A stretch of 64,000 nucleotides of DNA from the NCBI GenBank assembly GCA_009773395.1, contig WRPI01000003.1:1-64000 (forward strand), in the 5' to 3' direction. Below the pieces are notes generated by a model. That model saw only the letters and a program-made list of their open reading frames with translations, did no database searches and had not been told where the DNA came from. This DNA comes from Hyphomonadaceae bacterium. Its GTDB lineage: Bacteria > Pseudomonadota > Alphaproteobacteria > Caulobacterales > Aquidulcibacteraceae. The stretch's first letter is position 1. Every line of letters starts with the position of its first letter. Of the stretch, positions 1 to 9,899 are shown one piece after another. The position numbers and the translations under genes were made by a program.

Positions 1-41
1 TGTATTGGAAAAATTGCTTGTGTAAAGCAAATTCATATTGT

Positions 42-118
42 CGGAGTGTAGCGCAGCTTGGTAGCGCACTTGTCTGGGGGACAAGGGGTCGTGGGTTCAA
101 ATCCCGCCACTCCGACCA
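42..118 (+). tRNA. tRNA-Pro (GGG)
   Basis: The sequence folds as a standard 77-nt cloverleaf with encoded CCA. The acceptor stem CGGAGTG pairs with CACTCCG, the anticodon arm CTTGT/ACAAG holds the loop CTGGGGG, so the anticodon is GGG, and the T arm contains GGTTCAAATC. It reads CCC and CCU proline codons. Nothing can be called in the 41 bases before it. Confidence 0.97.
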
Positions 119-131
119 TTAATGCAAACAT

Positions 132-389
132 TCACTTTTTTACTCGCGAAACCAATGGAGCAGTTTCTTTTTCTTCGATTTCGCCCGGTCGAACCCGCAT
201 CCATTTGAACAAAGGATAAAGCGGAAATACCCAAATAATCCCGGCAAAAGCAAAGAATAGGAACTTAACCAGCGACGGCTTGTTTTCAAATAAATTGCCT
301 ATTCCCAATGCAAAAAAGACATAGAAAAGCATGAAGATGAAAGTCAAAATAAGGGCTATGGCGCGTCTTGCAGTTGGTTTCATGAGCAT
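132..389 (-). CDS. DUF2842 small membrane protein
   Basis: An 85-residue protein with two hydrophobic segments (about residues 10-32 and 41-62), the second ending in WVFPLYPLFKWM, followed by a short charged tail. This layout matches DUF2842, a small alphaproteobacterial inner-membrane family of unknown function. The ATG at 389 has GGAAAA six bases upstream; an ATG two codons later (383) is possible but further from that site. It is divergent from heme A synthase. The family match is from memory of its pattern; no biochemical role is known to me. Confidence 0.75.
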   Translation of the reverse strand: MLMKPTARRAIALILTFIFMLFYVFFALGIGNLFENKPSLVKFLFFAFAGIIWVFPLYPLFKWMRVRPGEIEEKETAPLVSRVKK

Positions 390-487
390 TGTTTTCCAAT
401 AATGTGCAGACAGCTTGATTATCGTTCAATAGTGTTTGAAAGAATTTTCAAATATCCGCCGCGCTAGTTTGATTAGGTGATTAGAAA

Positions 488-1561
488 ATGAAGTCAAGTG
501 ATTTGCGTATAGCCCGCCCGCGAAACGGAAAGACTATCGCCATTTGGTTATATTGCGTTGCATTTTTGGTTTTCTTGATAATCATGGTTGGCGGCGCTAC
601 GCGGCTTACCAATTCTGGGCTTTCGATTGTCCATTGGTCACCGATAAGCGGTGTAATACCGCCCCTAAACGCCTCCGATTGGCAACAAGAATTCGAATTA
701 TACCAAAAAATCCCCGAATATATTTTGCAAAACCAAGGCATGAACCTAGCCGAGTTTAAGCGGATTTTTTGGTGGGAATGGGCGCATCGATTATTGGGGC
801 GCGTCATTGGTTTTGCGGTTCTAATCCCGTTGCTAGTTTTGGGGCTTGGGAAAAAGCTAAGCACAAACGACGTCGCACCACTTTTCATAATTACGCTCCT
901 CGTCGGCTTGCAGGGCCTTATTGGCTGGTGGATGGTAAGTTCAGGGCTTGACGCCGGAAGGGTGGATGTGGCTTCCTATCGTTTGGCCGCGCATTTGGGT
1001 ATGGGTTTTTTCCTTTTGGGTTTACTCCTGAAACTGGCTACTGAATATTGGGGTGCTGTCAAAATTTCGCCGCTAAAATCCAATTTTTGGACGGCAATAT
1101 TGTCGCTGGTGTTCATTCAAGTCATTTTGGGAGCCTTTACCGCAGGTTCACATGCGGGGCTTGTTCACAATGATTGGCCCAAAATTGATGGTCATTGGCT
1201 GCCGCAAGAATATTTGCGCTTACAGCCGATTTGGGAAAATTTCAGCCAAAACACGCAAACAATACAATTTAATCACCGCATTATGGCCTATGTCATATTT
1301 GGGCTATTGGCCTTTGACCGCGTGAAGCACAGATTCAACGCATCAAATGCCACCCAAAAAACTGCAAATTGGGCATTTTTCGCATGTTTGGCCCAAGTGA
1401 TATTGGGCATTTCATTATTATCGATATTTGGCAAATACACCCCGCCGCATGTAATCGGCGTGAATATGGGGGTCGCGCATCAGGCTTTGGCAGCAATATT
1501 TTTCGGATTAGTGGTTTTGGCGTGGCTAAGCAGTCATAAATCCGACAAGCAACACACATAA
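488..1561 (+). CDS. ctaA: heme A synthase (COX15/CtaA)
   Basis: Converts heme O to heme A for aa3-type cytochrome oxidases, in the inner membrane. The 357-residue protein has about eight membrane segments in two homologous halves. The four heme-ligand histidines of the family are present: H100 (WEWAHRLLGR), H169 (RLAAHLGMG), H263 (FNHRIMAY) and H331 (GVAHQAL). The N-terminal VGGATRLTNSGLS motif is typical of the proteobacterial/mitochondrial COX15 type. Its presence implies an aerobic organism with an aa3 oxidase. No other oxidase assembly gene lies nearby. Length is normal for the family. Confidence 0.95.
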   Translation: MKSSDLRIARPRNGKTIAIWLYCVAFLVFLIIMVGGATRLTNSGLSIVHWSPISGVIPPLNASDWQQEFELYQKIPEYILQNQGMNLAEFKRIFWWEWAHRLLGRVIGFAVLIPLLVLGLGKKLSTNDVAPLFIITLLVGLQGLIGWWMVSSGLDAGRVDVASYRLAAHLGMGFFLLGLLLKLATEYWGAVKISPLKSNFWTAILSLVFIQVILGAFTAGSHAGLVHNDWPKIDGHWLPQEYLRLQPIWENFSQNTQTIQFNHRIMAYVIFGLLAFDRVKHRFNASNATQKTANWAFFACLAQVILGISLLSIFGKYTPPHVIGVNMGVAHQALAAIFFGLVVLAWLSSHKSDKQHT

Positions 1562-1591
1562 TTACTTCCCAAAACCACCAACAATTGCTAA

Positions 1592-2877
<1,286 letters not shown>

Positions 2878-2953
2878 TTTTTGGTAGCGCTCGCCGCAAC
2901 ACATTATTCACAAGTTTTCGCTAGGTTTCGATTCAAACATTGAAGCGAGAAAA

Positions 2954-3316
2954 ATGGCAGCTAGTTCAAGAACCCTAAAACCAAGTGCGATTTTCAAATT
3001 GCCGTGGCTGTTGATTTCGCCTGCAAAAATGGGGCTTGCCATCATTTTAGTATTTTTTGTGTTTCAAGCATTCACTGGTAAACAGGGGCTATTGTCGTGG
3101 CGGCAATATGCAATTGAAGCCGAAGCGTTGGAAATTCAGAAAGCGGAATTGCTTCGACGCAAAACCCATCTTCAAGATGCCGTTACCCGATTAAGTTCCG
3201 CTCGTGCTGATTCTGATTTTATCGAAGAACGAGCCATTCGTGACATGAATATGGCGGACCCGCGCGATATAGAAATAAAAATACCCACACCACCGCCCGA
3301 AACAGCGCCAAATTAG
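2954..3316 (+). CDS. ftsB: FtsB/DivIC-like septum formation initiator
   Basis: A bitopic cell-division protein of the FtsB/DivIC family, which links FtsQ and FtsL in the divisome. The 120 residues comprise a short cytoplasmic N-terminus, one membrane segment (about 25-42), then a charged helix with coiled-coil character (about 52-88). The family's ERAIRDMNMADPRDIE-type segment follows, with a Pro-rich tail. Location between eno and pdhA is the conserved alphaproteobacterial context and supports the call more strongly than the short sequence alone. The ATG at 2954 follows GAAGCGAG. Confidence 0.85.
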   Translation: MAASSRTLKPSAIFKLPWLLISPAKMGLAIILVFFVFQAFTGKQGLLSWRQYAIEAEALEIQKAELLRRKTHLQDAVTRLSSARADSDFIEERAIRDMNMADPRDIEIKIPTPPPETAPN

Positions 3317-3422
3317 CCCGATTTCGCATATGCACAATGCAAAAATTGCTGTTAGGCATGTATATTAGAACGCCAATATCGTGCTAGTTTGCTTTTGATA
3401 AACTGCATCTAAGGAAATGTGA

Positions 3423-4427
3423 ATGGCGGCCGAAAAAGCAGCAGCTCCAAAAGTGAAAGCTCAAGACATAGCTTCGCGCGAAGAATTATTGGAATATTAC
3501 CGCCAAATGCTCTTGATACGGCGGTTTGAGGAAAAAGCTGGGCAGCTTTATGGCATGGGTCTGATTGCGGGTTTTTGCCATCTTTATATTGGCCAAGAAG
3601 CGGTTGTCGTTGGCATTGTCGCCGCGCAAAATGCTACTGATACTGTTATCACCGGCTACCGAGATCATGGTCATATGTTGGCAATGGGGATTTCGGCACG
3701 CGAAATAATGGCCGAATTGACAGGCCGTGCGACTGGTTGCTCACGTGGCAAAGGCGGCTCTATGCACATGTTCTCACGTGAGAAACGTTTTTATGGTGGC
3801 CACGGGATTGTTGGCGCACAAGTATCATTGGGCACAGGTTTGGCGTTTGCCCATCGTTATCGTGAAGATAATGGGGTTTCACTGGCATATTTTGGCGATG
3901 GTGCTGCAAATCAGGGCCAGGTTTATGAAAGTTTCAATATGGCAAGTCTTTGGAATTTGCCGGTGGTCTATGTCATCGAAAATAATCAATATGCGATGGG
4001 GACAGCAATTGCCCGTGCTTCTGCCGAAGTTGAATTATATAAGCGCGGCATAAGTTTTGAAATTAAGGGTGAGCAAGTCGATGGTATGGACGTTTTGGCG
4101 GTTCGTGCGGCGGCGCAAAAAGCGCTAGATCATGCAAGAAGCGGCCAAGGCCCATATTTGCTGGAAATGAAAACTTATCGTTATCGCGGTCATTCCATGT
4201 CTGACCCAGCAAAATATCGCCCGAAGGATGAATCAAGGATTGTGCGCGAGACTTCAGACCCTATTGATCACATAAAAAACCTTGGCCTTGAAAATGGCAT
4301 ATTTAGCGAAGATGATTTGAAAACTATTGATGCCGAAGTAAAAGCAATTGTTGCCGACGCCGCTGAGTTTGCGCAAACCAGCCCAGAGCCATCGGTAGAT
4401 GAATTGATGACAGATATTTATTTATAA
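3423..4427 (+). CDS. pdhA: pyruvate dehydrogenase E1 alpha subunit
   Basis: E1 alpha of the pyruvate dehydrogenase complex, which decarboxylates pyruvate with thiamine diphosphate and loads the acetyl group onto the lipoyl arm of E2. At 334 residues it is the usual alphaproteobacterial length. The ThDP/Mg motif runs from GDG (158-160) to NN (187-188). The substrate loop has YRDHGHMLAMG (79-89) and the C-terminal half has the YRYRGHSMSDP signature. The start at 3423 has AAGGAA upstream. It begins the pdh operon, but pdhB does not follow directly: a secreted protein gene and a repeat element lie between them. Confidence 0.96.
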   Translation: MAAEKAAAPKVKAQDIASREELLEYYRQMLLIRRFEEKAGQLYGMGLIAGFCHLYIGQEAVVVGIVAAQNATDTVITGYRDHGHMLAMGISAREIMAELTGRATGCSRGKGGSMHMFSREKRFYGGHGIVGAQVSLGTGLAFAHRYREDNGVSLAYFGDGAANQGQVYESFNMASLWNLPVVYVIENNQYAMGTAIARASAEVELYKRGISFEIKGEQVDGMDVLAVRAAAQKALDHARSGQGPYLLEMKTYRYRGHSMSDPAKYRPKDESRIVRETSDPIDHIKNLGLENGIFSEDDLKTIDAEVKAIVADAAEFAQTSPEPSVDELMTDIYL

Positions 4428-4459
4428 AATTCACATTTTGAGAAATGATGGAGTTGAAG

Positions 4460-5419
4460 ATGAAAACAAATAAGAAACTAGCATTTATTAGCTTAGGCGC
4501 AGTTGCAATGGCGATAATTGGTGCTTATTCCTATTCAAACGGCGCCAACGCACAAGCGGCGCAGGAGCCAGCCGCGCCAAAAGCCTCGAGCATTCCTCGC
4601 CATGTGGGTTCATTTAGTGCGGGACTGATAAACGCGATTACATACACCCCAAGTTGCCCAGGCTATGTTTTTCCAATGGATGCAGCCGCAATTCAGGAAA
4701 GCCGTTCACGCGCTTTTGTCGAAGCCGAAGTAATTCGCTTCCGCAATATTCGTGAAGGCATGGATAATTATGAAGATTGCATGATCGAAAATGCCCGCCG
4801 CGATATTGACGTTATTTCGGGCAAATTGAGCGCTTATTTGACTGCCGAAGCTGGCAAAGAAGCTGCAAATTACTCAGCACTCGGCGAAGCCGCGCGGGCG
4901 AATGCTGATCGCATCAGAAGTGGCGGCGGCGGTGCTGCCAAAAAGAAGAAAGGCGCACCTGCGACCGCTGCGCCTGCTGAGACGGGTGTATTTGTGTCAA
5001 CTTATACGAAACCAACTGGCCGTCAAATCGGCTCGATTACGGCGGGAACTGCCGATGCTATTAATTATAGCAACCCGTGTGGCGCTTTTCTTGGTGAAGT
5101 TAGTGCCAATCATTTCGCAAATGTAGTTGGTTCGGCGGCTTTTAATTCATTGGTCGATTATTTGCAGCATATGCCCGAAAAAATTGAAGAATTTAGGGCT
5201 TGTCGCAACGAGCAAACCAACGAAGATTATGATTTAATTCAGCTAAAAGTCCAAGATGGCGTGAATGCGGTATTTGTCCCCGTCAAAACCAATTTTGAAC
5301 GCCAATATAATTTGGTCAATACTCAATTGAATTTACATCGCCAACCTGGTGGCCTTTTGGCTCCTGCTTCGACTCCACGTCCAAAAGCGCCGGCGCCAGC
5401 TAAGAAAAAGCGCGGCTAA
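4460..5419 (+). CDS. secreted protein of unknown function with two tandem repeats
   Basis: I do not recognise a family. The start at ATG 4460 is preferred over 4445 because GGAG at 4450-4453 is six bases upstream and a clean signal peptide begins there (cleavage near ANAQA, about 32). The mature protein holds two related domains of about 85 residues (about 46-128 and 187-272), each opening with a GS(F/I)(S/T)AG--(N/D)AI-Y motif. Each has two cysteines exactly 41 residues apart (C66/C107 and C207/C248), suggesting one disulfide per domain. A Gly/Lys/Ala-rich linker (about 155-175) joins them and a Pro/Ala/Lys tail ends the protein. It sits 32 bp after pdhA in the pdh operon, where no family member of PDH is expected. 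A periplasmic location is inferred from the signal. Confidence 0.8.
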   Translation: MKTNKKLAFISLGAVAMAIIGAYSYSNGANAQAAQEPAAPKASSIPRHVGSFSAGLINAITYTPSCPGYVFPMDAAAIQESRSRAFVEAEVIRFRNIREGMDNYEDCMIENARRDIDVISGKLSAYLTAEAGKEAANYSALGEAARANADRIRSGGGGAAKKKKGAPATAAPAETGVFVSTYTKPTGRQIGSITAGTADAINYSNPCGAFLGEVSANHFANVVGSAAFNSLVDYLQHMPEKIEEFRACRNEQTNEDYDLIQLKVQDGVNAVFVPVKTNFERQYNLVNTQLNLHRQPGGLLAPASTPRPKAPAPAKKKRG

Positions 5420-5431
5420 GTAACAATCTGT

Positions 5432-5601
5432 TCTCCTCCCCTTGTGGGAGGGGTTAAGGGTGGGGTAGAGCAAGAATGCGGTTGGGCGTTAACCCCGCCC
5501 CGAAATCTTCGGGGAAACCCCTCAGAATCTCGGTATTTTTTCGGGGAAAACAGTCCCCCAGACTGTTTTCTTATTCCCGAAAAATCCCACAAGGGGGCAG
5601 C
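5432..5601. repeat. intergenic hairpin repeat, copy 1
   Basis: A GC-rich palindromic element lies between the secreted-protein gene and pdhB. It begins with a CCTCCCC/GGGGAGG-type hairpin, continues with a GGGTGGGGTA and GTTAACCCC block, then CCTCAGAATCTC. It ends in a long hairpin at about 5534-5588 whose inner arms are AAAACAGTC and GACTGTTTT. The first half recurs at 9039-9170 and the terminal hairpin almost exactly at 57628-57680. It has no coding potential of its own. Confidence 0.85.
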
Positions 5602-5624
5602 AAGAAATACGATGGAGTTTGAAT

Positions 5625-6971
5625 TTGTTAATTGATATTATTATGCCCGCACTGTCACCCACTATGGAGGAAGGTGGCTTAACGAAATGGCTTGTGAAAG
5701 TTGGTGATGTCATTAAATCGGGTGACCTCCTTGCGGAAATCGAAACCGACAAAGCCACTATGGAAGTTGAGGCCGTGGACGAAGGCGTGGTCGAGGAATT
5801 ATTGGTCGCTGAAGGCTCGCTTGGTATTAAAGTCAATACTCCAATTGCACGGATTAGAGGTGAGGGTGACGCAAGTGCCGCGCCTGCGCCAATGCCAGTT
5901 TCAGCACCGCCAGTCGCGCCAGCAATCGCGCCGCCTCCAAGCGCGATGCAAGTTGCAACAGCTCCCGAACCTGCAATATTTGACGGCCCAACCACAAAAA
6001 CGACAGTGCGTGATGCGCTTCGTGATGCCATGGCCGAAGAGATGCGGCGCGATTCAGACGTATTTTTAATCGGTGAAGAAGTCGCGGAATACCAAGGGGC
6101 ATATAAAGTAAGCCGTGGCCTTTTGGAAGAATTTGGTCCAAAGCGCGTGATTGATACGCCAATTACTGAACATGGCTTTGCCGGGCTTGCGGTGGGTGCG
6201 GCTATGGCTGGCTTAAAGCCAATTGTTGAGTTTATGACTTTTAACTTTGCGATGCAAGCTATTGATCATATTATCAATTCTTCGGCCAAGGTTTTATATA
6301 TGTCGGGTGGGCAAATATCAACTTCAATCGTGTTTCGTGGGCCAAATGGAGCAGCATCACGGGTTGGCGCACAGCATAGCCATGATTATTCGTCATGGTA
6401 TGGTAATGTTCCGGGGCTCAAAGTAATTGCGCCTTACGATGCCGCCGATGCCAAAGGATTGCTCAAAGCGGCAATTCGCGACCCTAACCCGGTGGTATTT
6501 TTGGAACATGAAATGCTCTATGGCACTGAGTTTGATGTTCCAGATGGCGATGATCATATCGTGCCAATTGGCAAAGCCAAAATTCGACGCGAAGGCAGTG
6601 ATGTAACGATTACCGCGCATTCGCGTATGGTTGGTCATGCCTTGATTGCCGCAGAACAGCTGGCGACAGTCGGGATTTCTGCCGAAGTGATTGACCTAAG
6701 AACCATTCGGCCGCTTGATAGCGACACAATCGTGACTTCAGTTATGAAAACCAATCATTTGGTTAGCGTCGAAGAGGGCTGGGGGCCAATGGGTGTTGGT
6801 GCCGAAGTTGTGGCAATTATCATTGATAAAGCTTTTGATTGGCTCGACGCGCCGCCAATGCGCGTCCACCAAAAAGATACACCACTTGCTTATGCAGCTA
6901 ATTTGGAGGCTTTATCATTGCCGCAAGTTGATGATATTGTGGCTATGGTTCGTAAAGCCTGTAATAAATAA
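5625..6971 (+). CDS. pdhB: pyruvate dehydrogenase E1 beta subunit with N-terminal lipoyl domain
   Basis: E1 beta forms the E1 heterotetramer with PdhA. Residues 1-78 are a biotinyl/lipoyl domain (lipoyl lysine in [12 protein letters not shown], about K43), followed by a Pro/Ala linker and the transketolase-type E1 beta domain from about residue 125. Fusion of a lipoyl domain to E1 beta is common in alphaproteobacteria. No in-frame ATG lies at the 5' end. I choose TTG 5625, because GGAG at 5614-5617 is seven bases upstream and the resulting N-terminus lines up residue for residue with that of PdhC (M[16 protein letters not shown]). TTG 5619 lies too close to that site. The start abuts the repeat element. 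Confidence 0.95.
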   Translation: MLIDIIMPALSPTMEEGGLTKWLVKVGDVIKSGDLLAEIETDKATMEVEAVDEGVVEELLVAEGSLGIKVNTPIARIRGEGDASAAPAPMPVSAPPVAPAIAPPPSAMQVATAPEPAIFDGPTTKTTVRDALRDAMAEEMRRDSDVFLIGEEVAEYQGAYKVSRGLLEEFGPKRVIDTPITEHGFAGLAVGAAMAGLKPIVEFMTFNFAMQAIDHIINSSAKVLYMSGGQISTSIVFRGPNGAASRVGAQHSHDYSSWYGNVPGLKVIAPYDAADAKGLLKAAIRDPNPVVFLEHEMLYGTEFDVPDGDDHIVPIGKAKIRREGSDVTITAHSRMVGHALIAAEQLATVGISAEVIDLRTIRPLDSDTIVTSVMKTNHLVSVEEGWGPMGVGAEVVAIIIDKAFDWLDAPPMRVHQKDTPLAYAANLEALSLPQVDDIVAMVRKACNK

Positions 6972-6992
6972 TTTCAAAAAGAGAATGAACAA

Positions 6993-8252
6993 ATGCCAAT
7001 TGATATAATAATGCCAGCTTTATCGCCCACGATGGAAGAAGGCGTGCTTGCAAAATGGCACGTTAAAATCGGTGATAAGCTTAAATCTGGTGATATTATT
7101 GCCGAAATCGAAACCGATAAAGCAACAATGGAAATTGAAGCAGTTGATGAAGGCGTCGTCAGCGAAATTTTGGTCGCCGAAGATACTCAAGGCGTTAAAA
7201 TCAATACGGTTATTGCCCGTATTATTGGCGACGATGAAGGCACTGCGCCGCCAAAAGCGGCTGCTCCAAAAATTGAACAGCCTGTGGTGGCGACACCCCC
7301 TGCTGCGCCAGCCGCTGTACCCCCACCAATTCCTGCCGCTATTTCAGCCAAAACTGGTGAAAGATTACTCGCGTCTCCACTTGCTCGCAGGCTTGCTGCA
7401 CAAAGCAACATTGATATAGCCACCATCAAAGGCAGTGGGCCCAATGGGCGGATTATTAAAATTGATTTGATGAATGCAAAACCAAGCGCGGCGGCAGCGG
7501 CAACGCCTGCAACTCCTGCCACGCCGCCACCAGCGACAATTGCAGGCCTGCCTTATGAAGCTGGCCGTTATGACATCCAAAAACTCGATGGAATGCGCCG
7601 CACAATCGCGCGCCGCCTCACTGAAAGTGCCCGCGATGTGCCGCATTTCCCGCTACAAGTGGATATTGAAATCGACAAATTACTGGAAGCCCGAAAAGGG
7701 ATTAATATCCAGGCTGAAGCATTGGGCGGCAAAGTTTCGGTCAATGATTTGATTATCAAAGCTACTGCGCTTGCCTGCAAAGCTGTTCCCGCCGCCAACG
7801 CCACATTCACCGATGAAGGCATATTGCTGCATCACCACGCCGATATTGCTGTGGCGGTGGCAATTGACGGCGGCTTGATTACACCAGTTATTCGCAATGC
7901 AGAAACCAAAGGCCTATTGCAAATTTCCAATGAAATTAAAGCACTCGCCGCCAAAGCCAAAGCCAAGAAACTCATGCCCGAAGAATATTCAGGCGGCACT
8001 TTTTCAGTTTCCAACCTTGGCATGTTCGGCATTAAGAGCTTCAGTTCCATCATTAACCAACCACAGGGATGCATTTTATCGGTAGGGGCGGGTGAGCCAA
8101 GGCCAATAGTCAAAAATGGCCAAGTCGTAGTGGCAAATGTGATGACTGTAACCCTAACATGCGATCACCGAGTGGTGGATGGCTCTATCGGTGCGGCCTG
8201 GGTAGTCGCATTCAAAGGCTTCATTGAAGAACCAATGAGCATGATGTTGTAG
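6993..8252 (+). CDS. pdhC: pyruvate dehydrogenase E2, dihydrolipoyl acetyltransferase
   Basis: E2 core of the PDH complex; transfers acetyl from lipoyl to CoA. Domain order in 419 residues: a lipoyl domain (1-78, lysine in [11 protein letters not shown]), a Pro/Ala-rich linker, the peripheral subunit-binding domain (about 125-160, [10 protein letters not shown] and GSGPNGRI), a second linker, and the catalytic domain (about 190-419). The active-site DHRVVDG motif is near the C-terminus. Its lipoyl domain closely resembles that of PdhB, pointing to duplication. It starts 21 bp after pdhB. Confidence 0.97.
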   Translation: MPIDIIMPALSPTMEEGVLAKWHVKIGDKLKSGDIIAEIETDKATMEIEAVDEGVVSEILVAEDTQGVKINTVIARIIGDDEGTAPPKAAAPKIEQPVVATPPAAPAAVPPPIPAAISAKTGERLLASPLARRLAAQSNIDIATIKGSGPNGRIIKIDLMNAKPSAAAAATPATPATPPPATIAGLPYEAGRYDIQKLDGMRRTIARRLTESARDVPHFPLQVDIEIDKLLEARKGINIQAEALGGKVSVNDLIIKATALACKAVPAANATFTDEGILLHHHADIAVAVAIDGGLITPVIRNAETKGLLQISNEIKALAAKAKAKKLMPEEYSGGTFSVSNLGMFGIKSFSSIINQPQGCILSVGAGEPRPIVKNGQVVVANVMTVTLTCDHRVVDGSIGAAWVVAFKGFIEEPMSMML

Positions 8253-8274
8253 TGCAGAAAACAATTTGACAATC

Positions 8275-8312
8275 ATCCTTTAGTGTATTACTACTACAAC
8301 ACACTAAAGGAT
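8275..8312 (+). promoter_or_regulatory. 12-bp perfect inverted repeat over promoter and RBS of the DUF6326 gene
   Basis: The arms ATCCTTTAGTGT (8275-8286) and ACACTAAAGGAT (8301-8312) are exact complements separated by 14 nt. TTGACA at 8266-8271 is a consensus -35 box, so the left arm lies in the promoter spacer. The right arm contains AAAGGA, the probable ribosome-binding site eight bases before ATG 8320. It could be a repressor operator (DNA level) or a hairpin hiding the RBS (RNA level). Confidence 0.6.
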
Positions 8313-8319
8313 ATCGTCC

Positions 8320-8745
8320 ATGCCAAATCAAAAATTGCCGCTTAAAAATTACGTGCCGCCGATAAATATTAAACTGTCAGCTTTATGGGCATCTTTGATG
8401 TTTCTTTATATTTACGCGGATTATTTTATGCTCTTCATGAAAGGGCATATCCTTAAAATGAACGATGGCATTATGGGGCCACTCGGACCTGCTACGCCGC
8501 AAATAATGCTTGGGGTTTCGGTATTGATGATTATCCCTAGCCTTATGATTGCCGCCTGCATAATTTTGCCCCCAAAAATAAATCGTATCGTAAATATTCT
8601 GTTCGGGGTAATTTATACTTTGGTGATATTTGCCGCAGCTTATGGCGACGATACGCCTTTTTGGATTTTATTTTCGGTTATTGAAATGGCAATAACCCTT
8701 GCGATTTGCTATTTTGCATTCAAATGGCCACGTGAAACGCAATAG
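8320..8745 (+). CDS. DUF6326-like four-helix membrane protein
   Basis: A 141-residue protein with four hydrophobic segments (about 20-38, 60-82, 88-106 and 112-133). The first carries the LSALWASLMFLYIYADYF pattern typical of DUF6326. The function of that family is unknown to me. It has its own promoter, with TTGACA at 8266, and a striking inverted repeat reaching to the RBS, so it is likely expressed separately from the pdh genes. No partner gene is evident nearby. Confidence 0.65.
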   Translation: MPNQKLPLKNYVPPINIKLSALWASLMFLYIYADYFMLFMKGHILKMNDGIMGPLGPATPQIMLGVSVLMIIPSLMIAACIILPPKINRIVNILFGVIYTLVIFAAAYGDDTPFWILFSVIEMAITLAICYFAFKWPRETQ

Positions 8746-8834
8746 CAAACATGGTTAACGCCGCCTAAAATCCATGCAAACCTGATTGTAACCAAATTGC
8801 TATAACATCCCCATCACGAAACGGAGATTTCGAT

Positions 8835-9014
8835 ATGGGTTGGTGGAATAAAGAAACGGCACAAAAAAGGCCGACAGATAAATCGCGTCAAACTGATTGG
8901 CGCGGCAGTGAAATTGTCGAGGCAGAAATTGTGGACAGGCGCGGACCGCGCTCGCAATTGCCGAAGGACAGGTTACGCCGCGTGGATGTGCAGGGCCGTT
9001 ATAGCTATCGTTAG
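8835..9014 (+). CDS. 59-residue hydrophilic protein, unknown
   Basis: This short ORF begins MGWWNKETAQKRP, is strongly charged, and ends with RYSYR. GGAG at 8823-8826 lies eight bases before the ATG, a good ribosome-binding site, and the ORF fills the gap between the DUF6326 gene and a repeat element. The central RGSEIVEAEIVDRRGPR stretch looks like ordered coding sequence rather than noise. No signal peptide, membrane segment or known motif is visible. Existence as a gene is inferred from RBS, composition and position only. Confidence 0.5.
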   Translation: MGWWNKETAQKRPTDKSRQTDWRGSEIVEAEIVDRRGPRSQLPKDRLRRVDVQGRYSYR

Positions 9015-9038
9015 GGTGAATTAGTGTCTCCATCGTTT

Positions 9039-9170
9039 CCCCGCCCCTTGTGGGCGGGGTAGGGGTGGGGTAAAACAAATAATGTGGTGGGGTGTTAACC
9101 CCACCCCGAATTCTTCGGGCAAAGCCCTCAGAATCTCCGCCCTCCCAAAAGGAGAGGGCAAAGACCCTCC
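9039..9170. repeat. intergenic hairpin repeat, copy 2
   Basis: It opens with the hairpin CCCCGCCC-CTTGT-GGGCGGGG, then GGGGTGGGGTA, GTTAACCCC, an ATTCTTCGGG block and CCTCAGAATCTC, in the same order as copy 1 at 5432-5601. It ends with the arms CCCTCC and GGAGAGGG. It separates the 59-residue ORF from marC and could also stop transcription. Confidence 0.8.
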
Positions 9171-9251
9171 CAATCCTCGGCTACAAAATCCACAAACCAA
9201 ACAGCAATTAAAGCGTGACCTAACCTTGCGAAGTCTCTATGACATCTCGCT

Positions 9252-9890
9252 ATGATAGAGATTTTCCTTGCTTCATTCGCGACATTTTTTGTGGTTATAG
9301 ATCCACCTGGCATTGCGCCAATGTTTGCGACTTTAACCGATCATACTTCACGCGCGTGGCAACGCAAAATGGCTGTAAAGTCGGTAGTTATTGCCAGTAT
9401 CATTTTGGTGGGTTTTGCATTTGGTGGCCCGTGGCTTTTGCAAAAACTTCATGTTTCGCTTGATAGTTTTCGAATTGCAGGCGGCACTTTATTGTTCTTA
9501 ATCGCGGTTGACATGCTGTTCGAGAAACGCAGCGAAAGACGCGAGGAGCGCAACGAAAAAGTCCTGTCCGAAGCCCGTCTGCACCCCGAACGCTTTGAAG
9601 ATATTTCAGTATTTCCAATGGCGATTCCCTTAATTGCTGGCCCAGGAGCCATCGCATCAATCATGCTGCAAATTGGGCAAAATGCTGAAATTGGCGGTAA
9701 AATGGTGGTTTTGGCAGGGGCAGGCGCGAACTTGATTTTATGCCTAGTTGGCTTTTTGGTGGCAGGCAAAATCACAAAAATCATGGGCCCAACCATTGCA
9801 ACAATGATAGAGCGAGTTTTTGGCATTATCTTGTCGGCTTTGGCGGCACAATTTATTGTCGATGGCATTCGCGGCGCTTTTAATCTTTAG
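9252..9890 (+). CDS. MarC family integral membrane protein
   Basis: A 212-residue protein with six predicted membrane helices and the MarC/YchE signature: the N-terminal FVVIDPPGIAPMFATLT segment and the central FPMAIPLIAGPGAIASIML motif. MarC proteins are inner-membrane proteins of unsettled function, and the old link to multiple antibiotic resistance has not held up. A hydrophilic loop rich in Arg and Glu (about 92-115) separates the halves. It ends nine bases before lpdA and is probably cotranscribed with it. Confidence 0.9.
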   Translation: MIEIFLASFATFFVVIDPPGIAPMFATLTDHTSRAWQRKMAVKSVVIASIILVGFAFGGPWLLQKLHVSLDSFRIAGGTLLFLIAVDMLFEKRSERREERNEKVLSEARLHPERFEDISVFPMAIPLIAGPGAIASIMLQIGQNAEIGGKMVVLAGAGANLILCLVGFLVAGKITKIMGPTIATMIERVFGIILSALAAQFIVDGIRGAFNL

Positions 9891-9899
9891 GGAAATAAT

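Noticed and set aside
5625-6971. Lipoyl domain on PdhB as a novel fusion
   Set aside because: This architecture is common in alphaproteobacterial PDH E1 beta.
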